Shown piece after piece: positions 57,698-64,000 of a stretch of 64,000 bases of DNA; the first letter of the stretch is position 1; each line of letters opens with the position of its first letter. The stretch lies in assembly GCA_947644595.1 (NCBI GenBank), contig CANSAE010000004.1, positions 1 to 64,000 on the forward strand, given 5' to 3'. The notes beneath the pieces were generated by a model. The model was not told where the DNA came from. It searched no databases and saw only the letters and a program-made list of their open reading frames with translations. This DNA is from an uncultured Clostridia bacterium. Its GTDB lineage: Bacteria; Bacillota; Clostridia; Oscillospirales; Oscillospiraceae. A program made the translations under genes and the position numbers.

Positions 57698-59798
57698 AGC
57701 TGCCCGCCTCCCTTCGTGCGAGTGCCTCGAGCACAAAGTCCACGAACTCCGGCTCGAGCTCCTTCAGTTTCTTCATGAGCGTGTCGGTGTCCGCGTTGCC
57801 TTCGACCTTGATCTGCGGGCTGAAGGAGAGACCGCTGAGGTCGTAGACGACGGACGTGTTGGATCCCCCGAGGAGGATCTCGTTGTCGCTGCTCTCTGTA
57901 CTCACGCCGAGCATTTCGCCGGCGCGCGTCCAGTACTGAATGTTTTGGGCCCGGTAGGCCGGGTTGAAGCTGATGACCGCCTCGGTCGGGTAGCGCGGAT
58001 CCTCACCGGCGAAGCTGAGGCCGTTGGTGAAGCCGCCGGTTGCGTAGCCTGCTATCTCTTGCGCCTTTCCCGTGTCTGCACTATCTCCAAAGAACAGTTT
58101 CACGAGCCACCCGAGCCCACTGCTGATCCAGCCGACGACCTTGCTGATAGCGCCGACAATGACGCCGATGACGTCGGCGATCGGGCCGAGTATGGACAGA
58201 ATTGGCGTCAGGATCGGGGTGATCATATCCAGAAGCGAAACGATCCCGGGCAGCAGGGCCTCTACAAGAGACATAATAGGCGGCAGGAGTGGCATGACCA
58301 CGTTTTGCAGGATAGAGAGAAGCAGGTCGAGCAGCGGCGTGATCACTGGCAGCAGGGAGCTGATGACATTGACCAGCACCGGGAGCACAATGTTCGCGAT
58401 CTCCACGACCAGCGGGAGGATCGAGGTGAGTATGCTGGCGATCGGCGGGAGGATAGCCTGCACGATCTGGATCAGCGGCGGGATTATCGCCTGAGCCAGT
58501 TGAAGCAGCGGCGGTAGTAAAGACGCCACAAGCTGGCTCAGCAGGGGCAGGATCCCCGCGGCGAGTTCTGTGACCATAGGCATGACCGTCCGCAGCGCGT
58601 CGCCCATACCGATCAGGAACTCCTGCACAAACGGCATACAGGCGTTGAGCGTCTCGGTAATCAATGGGGCGATGGACTCGAATGTATCGCTCAGGATAGG
58701 CGCCAGCGCCGTCAAGGTGTTGGCGATCATGGACGCCATAGGCAGCAGAGTCACCTCAGCCGACCGTTTCACGGCCTCAAAAGCCGACCCGAGATCGTCG
58801 TACTTTACGTCGTTGATCTGCGCAAGGGCCTCGGCACCGTCATAAGCTGCGGTCTCGATGTTCTCGAGCACCGGCAGAACGCCAGCCTCCAAATCCTCGA
58901 ACTGTGCGCCAAACAAGGCCACGCCGGCTGTGTTGCGGGCCAACGGGTCGTCGAGGTTATTGAGGGCCTCGACCGTGTCGAAAAATGCAGCCTGTGCGGT
59001 GTCCCCACCGGCTGCAAACGCCTCGAACATGGAGTCTGCATTGAGGCCGAGGCTCTCAAACGCCTCCCGGCTTGAGTCGCTTCCGTCCTTGGCTCTGATG
59101 TTGAACTCTTTGACGGCGTCACCGACTTTGTCGATGGAAAACAGGCCGGCGTCGGCACCTTCCACAAGCGAGCCGAGGAACTGATCAGCGCTCAGGCCGA
59201 GAGCTGCGTATTGCGCGCTGTACTCGTTGAGGGTGTCCAGCAGGTCGCCGTTTTTGTCTGCGCCGTTTTGTGCGCCTGTCGCGATCAGGCCGTAGGCTTC
59301 TTCGGCGTCTATGCCAAAATTTTTCATAAGCGCCGCAGCGGTGCGCGCGCTCTCTCCGATTTCGTAGTCAAAGGTGTCGCGCAGGGCAAAGCCGGCGGCG
59401 GTGGCCTGTTCCAGCGACTCGCCGGTCAGATCGCTCGCCTTTTTGGTGGCGGACAGCCCCTCGGCCACGTCGTTGAAGTCCTCGCCTAAGTTTTGGGCGT
59501 AGACGTTTTTAATACTCTCACCGAGCGCGTCCAGCTCGTCACCAGTCGCGCCGGTGGAGGCAGATAGCTGATTGAGGGCCTTGTTGTAGTCGTCTCCGAG
59601 GTCGTTCAGATACTTGCCCGCCTCGATGACGGCCTTGCCTGTCGCGATTGCTATGCCGCCCACGGCAGCTCCGACGGCGATTGCCTTGAGGTTAATGCCG
59701 TCGAGCTGCTTCTTTGCTCCCTCGACGGTCTTGCTGAGTGACGGGTCTATGTTGCCGAGAAAATTGACAACAGCCTCGATCTCCTTGTGCTTTGCCAC
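57669..59798 (-). CDS. Tail tape measure protein
   Basis: 709 residues from GTG 59,798, with AGGAGG nine bases upstream lying inside the frameshifted chaperone extension. The N-terminal region has the TP901/gpT-like core (ATGKAVIEAGKYLNDLGDDYNKALNQLSASTGATGDELDALGESIKNVYAQN...ATKKASDLTGESLEQAT). The centre (about 345-580) is a long hydrophobic proline-punctuated helix (LLPPLLQLAQAIIPPLIQIVQAILPPIASIL). The C-terminus is globular. It sets tail length; this protein is short for a myovirus and predicts a short tail of roughly 100 nm by the usual 1.5 angstrom-per-residue rule. Confidence 0.92.
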   Translation of the reverse strand: MAKHKEIEAVVNFLGNIDPSLSKTVEGAKKQLDGINLKAIAVGAAVGGIAIATGKAVIEAGKYLNDLGDDYNKALNQLSASTGATGDELDALGESIKNVYAQNLGEDFNDVAEGLSATKKASDLTGESLEQATAAGFALRDTFDYEIGESARTAAALMKNFGIDAEEAYGLIATGAQNGADKNGDLLDTLNEYSAQYAALGLSADQFLGSLVEGADAGLFSIDKVGDAVKEFNIRAKDGSDSSREAFESLGLNADSMFEAFAAGGDTAQAAFFDTVEALNNLDDPLARNTAGVALFGAQFEDLEAGVLPVLENIETAAYDGAEALAQINDVKYDDLGSAFEAVKRSAEVTLLPMASMIANTLTALAPILSDTFESIAPLITETLNACMPFVQEFLIGMGDALRTVMPMVTELAAGILPLLSQLVASLLPPLLQLAQAIIPPLIQIVQAILPPIASILTSILPLVVEIANIVLPVLVNVISSLLPVITPLLDLLLSILQNVVMPLLPPIMSLVEALLPGIVSLLDMITPILTPILSILGPIADVIGVIVGAISKVVGWISSGLGWLVKLFFGDSADTGKAQEIAGYATGGFTNGLSFAGEDPRYPTEAVISFNPAYRAQNIQYWTRAGEMLGVSTESSDNEILLGGSNTSVVYDLSGLSFSPQIKVEGNADTDTLMKKLKELEPEFVDFVLEALARREAGSYVTADSGLY

Positions 59799-59804
59799 GC
59801 AGCG

Positions 59805-60334
59805 TCACCTCCTCCTGTGCTTGATGTGGTGCTTCTTCGGCGCATTTGCGCGGGTTTTTGCCTTGGCTCGTATAGCCTCCTGCTCGGCCTTCGCCTGTTC
59901 GACTGCCTCGGCGTAGTCAACGATGAAGTCGATCAGTCGGCAGGCTCCGAGCTCTCGGACGGAGGTGTGGAAGGCTTTCCCGTAGCTTCGGAGGGCTCCC
60001 CGGAGTCGTTTTGGCCGGAGGTTGCCCCCGAGCCCCTGATAAAATTTCGGCCGATCCTCATGACCTCCATGACGTCAGCACCCTTCAGTCGCTCGAGGTC
60101 GGTGATGTCGATCTCAGGGTTGACCGCGATGATGGCCTCAAAGCCGAGGTACAGGTGGAACGTGTAGTCGAGCTCAGCGGCCGACGCCTTCACCTTGCCG
60201 GCGCCGAACGCGGTGGCCATGTGAATATCAGCCTCGGCGAAGCGCTGCGCGGTAATCTCGTTGGCGTCATGGGTGAGCTCCTTGACGAGCTTGTCGTTGA
60301 TCTTGATGGGGTTGGTGAGTTTCAAGGTTTCCAT
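59805..60334 (-). CDS. Tail assembly chaperone, -1 frameshift fusion product
   Basis: Joined product predicted from -1 slippage at GGGAAAG: 120 residues of the upstream frame plus 56 residues of a frame with no start of its own (AFHTSVRELGACRLIDFIVDYAEAVEQAKAEQEAIRAKAK...), 176 in total, ending at TGA 59,807-59,805. Tail chaperones of lambda, P2 and many Firmicute phages are made this way, just upstream of the tape measure gene, as here. The extension looks coding (long charged helix). The shift efficiency is unknown. Confidence 0.78.
59933..60334 (-). CDS. Tail assembly chaperone, unshifted form
   Basis: 133 residues. Mostly helical (LKLTNPIKINDKLVKELTHDANEITAQRFAEADIHM, LDYTFHLYLGFEAIIAVNPEIDITDLERLKGADVMEVMRIGRNF), with a disordered proline/serine-rich end after the slip site. 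It matches Firmicute prophage tail chaperones of the gpE/gpG class located between tube and tape measure genes. The slip codons are GGA 119 and AAG 120. Confidence 0.85.
   Translation of the reverse strand: METLKLTNPIKINDKLVKELTHDANEITAQRFAEADIHMATAFGAGKVKASAAELDYTFHLYLGFEAIIAVNPEIDITDLERLKGADVMEVMRIGRNFIRGSGATSGQNDSGEPSEATGKPSTPPSESSEPAD
59975..59981 (-). promoter_or_regulatory. Programmed -1 frameshift slippery site
   Basis: GGGAAAG on the minus strand, phased as G-GGA-AAG in the chaperone frame. It is the same heptamer used for the lambda gpG-gpT frameshift. It lies 42 bases before the zero-frame stop, and the -1 frame stays open for 56 codons. Confidence 0.75.
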
Positions 60335-60357
60335 GGTGATCTCCTTTCTGAAATAGC

Positions 60358-60397
60358 AAAAAGGCCGCCCACCTCAGCGCGTGCCTCTGGTGGGCGG
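60358..60397 (-). terminator. Terminator-like hairpin between tube and chaperone genes
   Basis: A 9-base GC stem (CCGCCCACC and complement) with a 15-base loop is followed on the minus strand by CC and TTTTT. It may act as a leaky terminator lowering chaperone and tape measure expression relative to sheath and tube. Confidence 0.65.
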
Positions 60398-60417
60398 TCT
60401 CTCTGCTGTTGGTTTTG

Positions 60418-60921
60418 TTAGAGCAGGCTGTTGATGGCCTTGGCGTAGTCCTTGCCATGGATCCGCAGGATCCGGCTCAGCTTGTCGATCAGCCAGTACT
60501 CCTCGCCGCCGACAATGAGCTGATAGCGGGTGACGCCATAGGCCAGCTCGCCCTCGATGTTCTCCCCGATCTCGACGCCGATTTCGGGGATCCCCTTGGA
60601 CGAGCAGCGGAGGAACGCCTTGCAGCCTTCGACCTTCGTGCTGCCGTCGGCCTTCTTCACGTCATGCACAAAGCGGAACTCGAGGATCTTGCTCTCGAGC
60701 ATGACGAGCTTGCTGAGGCCGAGGTCAAGGCCGATCTTCGTGATGGCGGCCTCCATGGCCTCGATCTGCCCGGGGATCGGGAGCTCGACCTCGCCCATGC
60801 CGGGGAAGGTCGACGTCTTGAAGGTCACAGCCGGGAGGGTGAACGCGACGTCGCGCGCCACGAGCTTCCCGCTGTCGTAAACGGTGTCGGCCACAACGGG
60901 GCCCTTGATGTCAAGCCACAT
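60418..60921 (-). CDS. Major tail tube protein
   Basis: 167 residues from ATG 60,921, with GAGGAGG seven bases upstream and two bases after the sheath stop. It has the FII/P2-like tail tube pattern (DVAFTLPAVTFKTSTFPGMGEVELPIPGQIEAMEAAITKIGLDLGLSKLV...LRCSSKGIPEIGVEIGENIEGELAYGVTRYQLIVGGEEYWLIDKLSRILRIHGKDY). It forms the inner tube in partnership with the sheath. Confidence 0.93.
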   Translation of the reverse strand: MWLDIKGPVVADTVYDSGKLVARDVAFTLPAVTFKTSTFPGMGEVELPIPGQIEAMEAAITKIGLDLGLSKLVMLESKILEFRFVHDVKKADGSTKVEGCKAFLRCSSKGIPEIGVEIGENIEGELAYGVTRYQLIVGGEEYWLIDKLSRILRIHGKDYAKAINSLL

Positions 60922-60923
60922 AA

Positions 60924-62405
60924 TCACACCTCCTCAAAATAGGCGGCGAAGCCGCTGTCGGTATATGCGACGCCGGCCGTGGCACTCTTGAGGGGCGGCG
61001 TCGGGGTGACGGGAATGTTCCACTTGAAGTCGCCGTTCATGAGGTCGGCGGTGGAGTTCTCGCTCTCGAGGAAGTAGATGGTCGGGGTGCCGATCAGGGC
61101 GCCCATGGCCACGAGGGCGTCGAGCTGCTCCTGCTCCTCGTTGATGATCTCGTCCTTCTTGGCGAGGTCCATGGGCTTGTCAATCTCGCCCATGTGGCGG
61201 CGCTGGAAGCCGTTGAGGACGTGCATGATCATTCTGACGTTGACGTCAAAAATGAAGCGAGGGTCCATTTCCGCGCCGTACTTGTAGGCGGCAGTATGAT
61301 CGCCCCACAGAACGACGCCGCCCCACGAGATCAGGGTGCAGATCCCGTCCTGCGCCAGCTCGAGGGACGCCTCCTTGTCGAAGCCGGCGCCGGCATATCC
61401 TTCGCCGAAGTACTGGCGCATGAGAGGGACGGTTTTGTTGCCACACGTCTCCATGGGGACCTCGTTGTGCTCGGCGTCGGCCCTCATGAACTCGACGGCG
61501 GCCATGGTGCTCAGGTGGAAGGTGCGGCCGAGATTGTCGACGCCCTGCGGCCAGTAGACCTTGGACCAGCCGCTCGTGTAGCCGTTGTCAGCCTTCCACT
61601 TCTTCGCCTTGGCGATGGTGTCGATGGCTGCTCCGCTGTCGTCGGCGATGGGAATGTCGGCCAGAGCGAAGGCGTACCAGTGGCCGTTGATCTTCTGGCT
61701 GGCGGTGATCATGGCGTTGTAGACGGCGGGAATGTGGCTCCACCCGGGGGCGAGGATCAGATTGGGCACGGTGCTCAGCTCGGGGAACATGAGCTTCAGG
61801 ACCGCGAGGCCGGAGTAAACGCCCGAGCCGGTGACGCCGCCGATGATGTCGGTGGATTTCACGGCAGCGGGGTCGATCTCGTAGAACGAGGCGTCAAGGC
61901 TGCCGGTCAGCGGGGAGTCGGGGTCGGCAGACGCGACCACGACGGTCCCGGTGGTGAAGTTGTAGTCGAGGGTGTAGTCGACGCCCTCGGCTTTATCGGC
62001 CAGCGCAAAGCTGTCGAGAATGATGGTGGCGCTTGCGAACTCACAGCGCCCGTTGCTGAAGGCAAGGGCGCGCGTCGTCTTTTGCGCCTTCTTGTGGACG
62101 TCGGGGTCGAGCACGTTGATCACATAGATCGGGCCGATGTTCCCCTTGGTGTTGTCGAAGTGGGCGGCGATGGCCTCGCAGAGCGTGAATTTCGCCCAGT
62201 CGCCGGCATAGCCGACGGTTTTCTGCGCGTGCGTCAGGTTGCTCAGCTTGACCGGCCAGCCGGTGAGCTTCGCCTCGGCGTAGCCACGGATCAGATTGAC
62301 GGGCGCCGTGCCGACGTAGACCGGGGCCGTGCCGCTCTGTGCCGAGCTCTGCGCGACGCTCTGTTCGACGTCGCCGTATGCGCCGTAGCGGTATTCGTTA
62401 GGCAT
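60924..62405 (-). CDS. Contractile tail sheath protein
   Basis: 493 residues. N-terminal VYVGTAPVNL opens the sheath domain. Later PNLILAPGWSHIPAVYNAMITASQKINGHWYAFALADIP and FDVNVRMIMHVLNGFQRRHMGEIDKPMD are conserved sheath segments. It contracts to drive the tube through the envelope. Its presence is the main proof of a myovirus tail. It is followed directly by the tube gene. Confidence 0.95.
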   Translation of the reverse strand: MPNEYRYGAYGDVEQSVAQSSAQSGTAPVYVGTAPVNLIRGYAEAKLTGWPVKLSNLTHAQKTVGYAGDWAKFTLCEAIAAHFDNTKGNIGPIYVINVLDPDVHKKAQKTTRALAFSNGRCEFASATIILDSFALADKAEGVDYTLDYNFTTGTVVVASADPDSPLTGSLDASFYEIDPAAVKSTDIIGGVTGSGVYSGLAVLKLMFPELSTVPNLILAPGWSHIPAVYNAMITASQKINGHWYAFALADIPIADDSGAAIDTIAKAKKWKADNGYTSGWSKVYWPQGVDNLGRTFHLSTMAAVEFMRADAEHNEVPMETCGNKTVPLMRQYFGEGYAGAGFDKEASLELAQDGICTLISWGGVVLWGDHTAAYKYGAEMDPRFIFDVNVRMIMHVLNGFQRRHMGEIDKPMDLAKKDEIINEEQEQLDALVAMGALIGTPTIYFLESENSTADLMNGDFKWNIPVTPTPPLKSATAGVAYTDSGFAAYFEEV

Positions 62406-62460
62406 TAGCTTTTACCTCCTATGGTGATTTTTGGCCGGCGGCGGGCTGCCTGTCGGCTGT

Positions 62461-63066
62461 TTATAGGAACTCAGAGTAGTCGGGCGAGGTCCGGCTGACG
62501 GCTGCGTCAATCCAGAACTCCACCCACGCATACCAGAACGGCCAGAGGTTGGGGACGGCGTTCTGCTCTGTAAACGGGCCGAACTTTATGCCGAGCTCGG
62601 TGGCCACGCGGAGGCCGCCGACGGTGCTGGCTTTTTCAAGCTCTGCGATCGCAACGTCGGCGAAGTTCCACGCGTCCTTCCAGCCGCTCTCTGACTTCGC
62701 GAAGGTGGTGGCGTCGGATTGGCGGTACCCGCCGGATCCGTCCGGCAAATAGTAGTCCCTGCCGTGCTCCCCGGGGCTCCACGTCGCGACGCAGAGCCGG
62801 AGCTTTACGGCCCGGCTGTGCTTCGGCGGCGTGTCCTCGCCCTCGAGGATCTGAACGCAGCAGCAGGGGATCGTCGCCGGGCAGGCCGGCGGCTTTCTGT
62901 CCGCTGTCGGGATAAATAGAGGGAAGGCCGTGGGGGTGACGAGTTTGTACTCATACCCCTCGTCCACGGCCTCCCCGTTTTCCGGCGCGGCTTTGAGCTT
63001 GAGCTGGTTGCAGATGTTGTCCTGCACCCAGTCTGTGACGGTTTCGATGATGGCGGTGATGGTCAT
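62461..63066 (-). CDS. Phage neck/tail connector protein
   Basis: 201 residues from ATG 63,066 (MTITAIIETVTDWVQDN), with AAGGAGG five bases upstream. A helix precedes a beta-rich region with PCCCVQILEGEDTPPKHSRAVKLRLCVATWSPGEHGRDYY. It ends with LWPFWYAWVEFWIDAAVSR. The position between head-tail joining and sheath genes suggests a tail terminator or neck protein, but I do not recognise the family with certainty. Confidence 0.65.
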   Translation of the reverse strand: MTITAIIETVTDWVQDNICNQLKLKAAPENGEAVDEGYEYKLVTPTAFPLFIPTADRKPPACPATIPCCCVQILEGEDTPPKHSRAVKLRLCVATWSPGEHGRDYYLPDGSGGYRQSDATTFAKSESGWKDAWNFADVAIAELEKASTVGGLRVATELGIKFGPFTEQNAVPNLWPFWYAWVEFWIDAAVSRTSPDYSEFL

Positions 63067-63076
63067 GGGATCCTCC

Positions 63077-63388
63077 TTACACGGTGGCAGCGCTGAGGGC
63101 AATCCTTGCCATGCCGTCCTCCGGGGTCCAGTCGTCCACGATGTACTCGACGCCGTCGACGTTCAGGTTTGACCCGGGGACCCTTTGCTTCGGGAGATCT
63201 TCGACCTTGGCGAAGATCATGAGCGACGACTCAGCGACGCCCAGCTCTGAGCCGCCCTGTCGCTCCCTCAGCGCGTGCTCGTCAAAGATGGCGACGATCT
63301 GCTTGCCCTCGACGCGGTGCTCCTTTCCGAAGGTCGCGAGGAAAATCTCGCGATCGTCGGCGACCATGTCAAAGAACGCCCCGGCCAT
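63077..63388 (-). CDS. Head-tail joining protein-like
   Basis: 103 residues. The pattern EHRVEGKQIVAIFDEHALRERQGGSELGVAESSLMIFAKVEDLPKQRVPGSNLNVDGVEYIVDDWTPEDGMARIALS resembles the small beta-barrel head-tail connector (lambda FII/stopper) family. Its ATG overlaps the end of the next upstream gene. The assignment rests on pattern and place. Confidence 0.7.
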   Translation of the reverse strand: MAGAFFDMVADDREIFLATFGKEHRVEGKQIVAIFDEHALRERQGGSELGVAESSLMIFAKVEDLPKQRVPGSNLNVDGVEYIVDDWTPEDGMARIALSAATV

Positions 63389-63798
63389 TAGACCGGGTCG
63401 GCGAGGCCGGGCGCGGGGGGCTGCTCGCCAGTGTCGCCGCCTTCGTCGTCCTCTGCGTTGCCGCCTTCGGCGGCCTTGGCCTTGGCCGCCTCAATGGCCT
63501 CGATCACAGCGGCCTTGCCGCCCTTGATCTTGGCAGGGGCCTCGACACCATAGCTCTCGGCGATCTTGTTGAGCTCGTCGCGGGTCATGCCCTCGTTGTA
63601 CTCAGCGTCGCCGGTGGTGTTCTGATCAGTGCCGGCGTCAACGGCGTCCACATACGCAGCCACCTCAGCCGCCACCAGTCTCTCGGCCAGCGCGTCCTCC
63701 ACCGAGAAGGGGGGATCCTTGGGCGTTTTAGCGATGACAGGGGCGCCGGGGGTGGGCACATAGCCAAACACGCCCCGGGTGATGACGATGTTTTTCAT
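63388..63798 (-). CDS. Phage protein with HeH/SAP-like helix pair
   Basis: 136 residues, AAGGAG six bases before ATG. A short beta start (IVITRGVFGYVPTPGAPVIAKT) and helix are followed by MTRDELNKIAESYGVEAPAKIKGGKAAVIEAIEAAKAKA, a LEM/HeH or SAP-like helix-extended loop-helix. The tail is glycine/aspartate-rich and disordered. Similar small proteins follow the capsid gene in several Firmicute phages as head completion or decoration proteins; the role here is uncertain. Confidence 0.65.
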   Translation of the reverse strand: MKNIVITRGVFGYVPTPGAPVIAKTPKDPPFSVEDALAERLVAAEVAAYVDAVDAGTDQNTTGDAEYNEGMTRDELNKIAESYGVEAPAKIKGGKAAVIEAIEAAKAKAAEGGNAEDDEGGDTGEQPPAPGLADPV

Positions 63799-63822
63799 GG
63801 TATGCTCCTTTCTCTGATTGCC

Positions 63823-64000
63823 TCAGTCGCCAGAGGCGGCAGTCAGCACGTCGGCCACGATCCACGGGTTTTTGTTGTTGGGGATCATGAGGGGCCGTGC
63901 GGTGACGGTGATGGTGCGGACGTTGGTGTTGGCGTCGGAGACGTACTTGGGCACGCGCCGCGCGGCGTAGGTGTGGAAACGGCCGTCAGACTGCTCGAGC
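63823..64000 (-). CDS. Major capsid protein, C-terminal fragment
   Basis: Only the last 59 codons are inside the window. They read YAARRVPKYVSDANTNVRTITVTARPLMIPNN and end with WIVADVLTAASGD. The RVPKxVSDxNxxxRTIxVxARPLMIP stretch is typical of the C-terminus of phage major capsid protein E (lambda-like fold). The rest lies to the right. Confidence 0.75.
   Translation of the reverse strand, partial: LEQSDGRFHTYAARRVPKYVSDANTNVRTITVTARPLMIPNNKNPWIVADVLTAASGD

Larger units (their letters stand above)
43534..64000 (-). mobile_element. Contractile-tail (myovirus-like) prophage, right end outside window
   Basis: More than 20 kb of GC-rich DNA with nearly all genes on the minus strand. The order is capsid C-terminus, connectors, sheath, tube, chaperone, tape measure, baseplate (gpX, gpD, gpV, gp25, gpJ, gpI), tail fibre, DGR, holin, amidase, a small control region and a transposase. 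Sheath plus tube plus a P2/Mu-like baseplate set define a contractile tail. Terminase, portal, protease and replication genes must lie to the right. No tyrosine or serine integrase is visible in this part. All structural frames are intact, so the element may be functional. Confidence 0.9.

Overview
The window looks like a chromosomal segment of a gut-type Clostridia (Oscillospiraceae-like) Firmicute carrying one integrated contractile-tail phage. The evidence is a short-form rpoBC, S-layer homology and dockerin-like proteins, a DapL-type lysine/peptidoglycan branch, DUF4364, a DUF421-DUF4363 pair and NrdR. The exact genus cannot be read from the sequence.

Layout. (1) 1-26,462, minus strand: a six-gene run of exported proteins, probably one operon from a near-consensus promoter at 26,662-26,690. 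It begins with a giant 4,909-residue protein (glycine-rich N-terminal half, about 31 fibronectin type III-like repeats, C-terminal dockerin-like module). Then come a 1,643-residue dockerin-bearing protein, a 555-residue protein with three SLH domains, and three more secreted proteins, the last running off the left edge. Five cohesin-like and three dockerin-like modules occur across the cluster and no enzyme domain was seen, so it may build a non-catalytic surface scaffold. (2) 26,841-34,306: rpoC and rpoB behind their own promoter, without the usual rplJL or rpsL/rpsG neighbours. (3) 34,590-43,403: a GT-C-like membrane glycosyltransferase, tRNA-Gly(CCC), DUF4364, a conserved unknown protein, a left-handed beta-helix protein plus glmM, dapL, dapF, DUF421-DUF4363 and nrdR with a likely NrdR box.

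(4) 43,534 to the right edge: a GC-rich myovirus-like prophage whose morphogenesis genes read right to left. The order is capsid end, connectors, sheath, tube, tail chaperone with a lambda-type GGGAAAG slippery site, tape measure, gpX, gpD, gpV, gp25, gpJ, gpI and tail fibre. Then follows a diversity-generating retroelement (DGR): accessory protein, template repeat, reverse transcriptase and target gene. Last come holin and amidase, a leftward control region with two small HTH proteins, an oppositely oriented gene under its own promoter, and an IS30-type transposase next to nrdR.

The strongest single observation is the DGR. Template (51,886-51,982) and variable (49,758-49,854) repeats are both 97 bases and differ at 18 positions, every one an adenine in the template. 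The variable repeat codes for residues about 220-251 of a 569-residue DUF6273-like protein, so it lies in the middle of the protein and not at its C-terminus. The phage therefore probably diversifies a virion-displayed receptor-binding domain.
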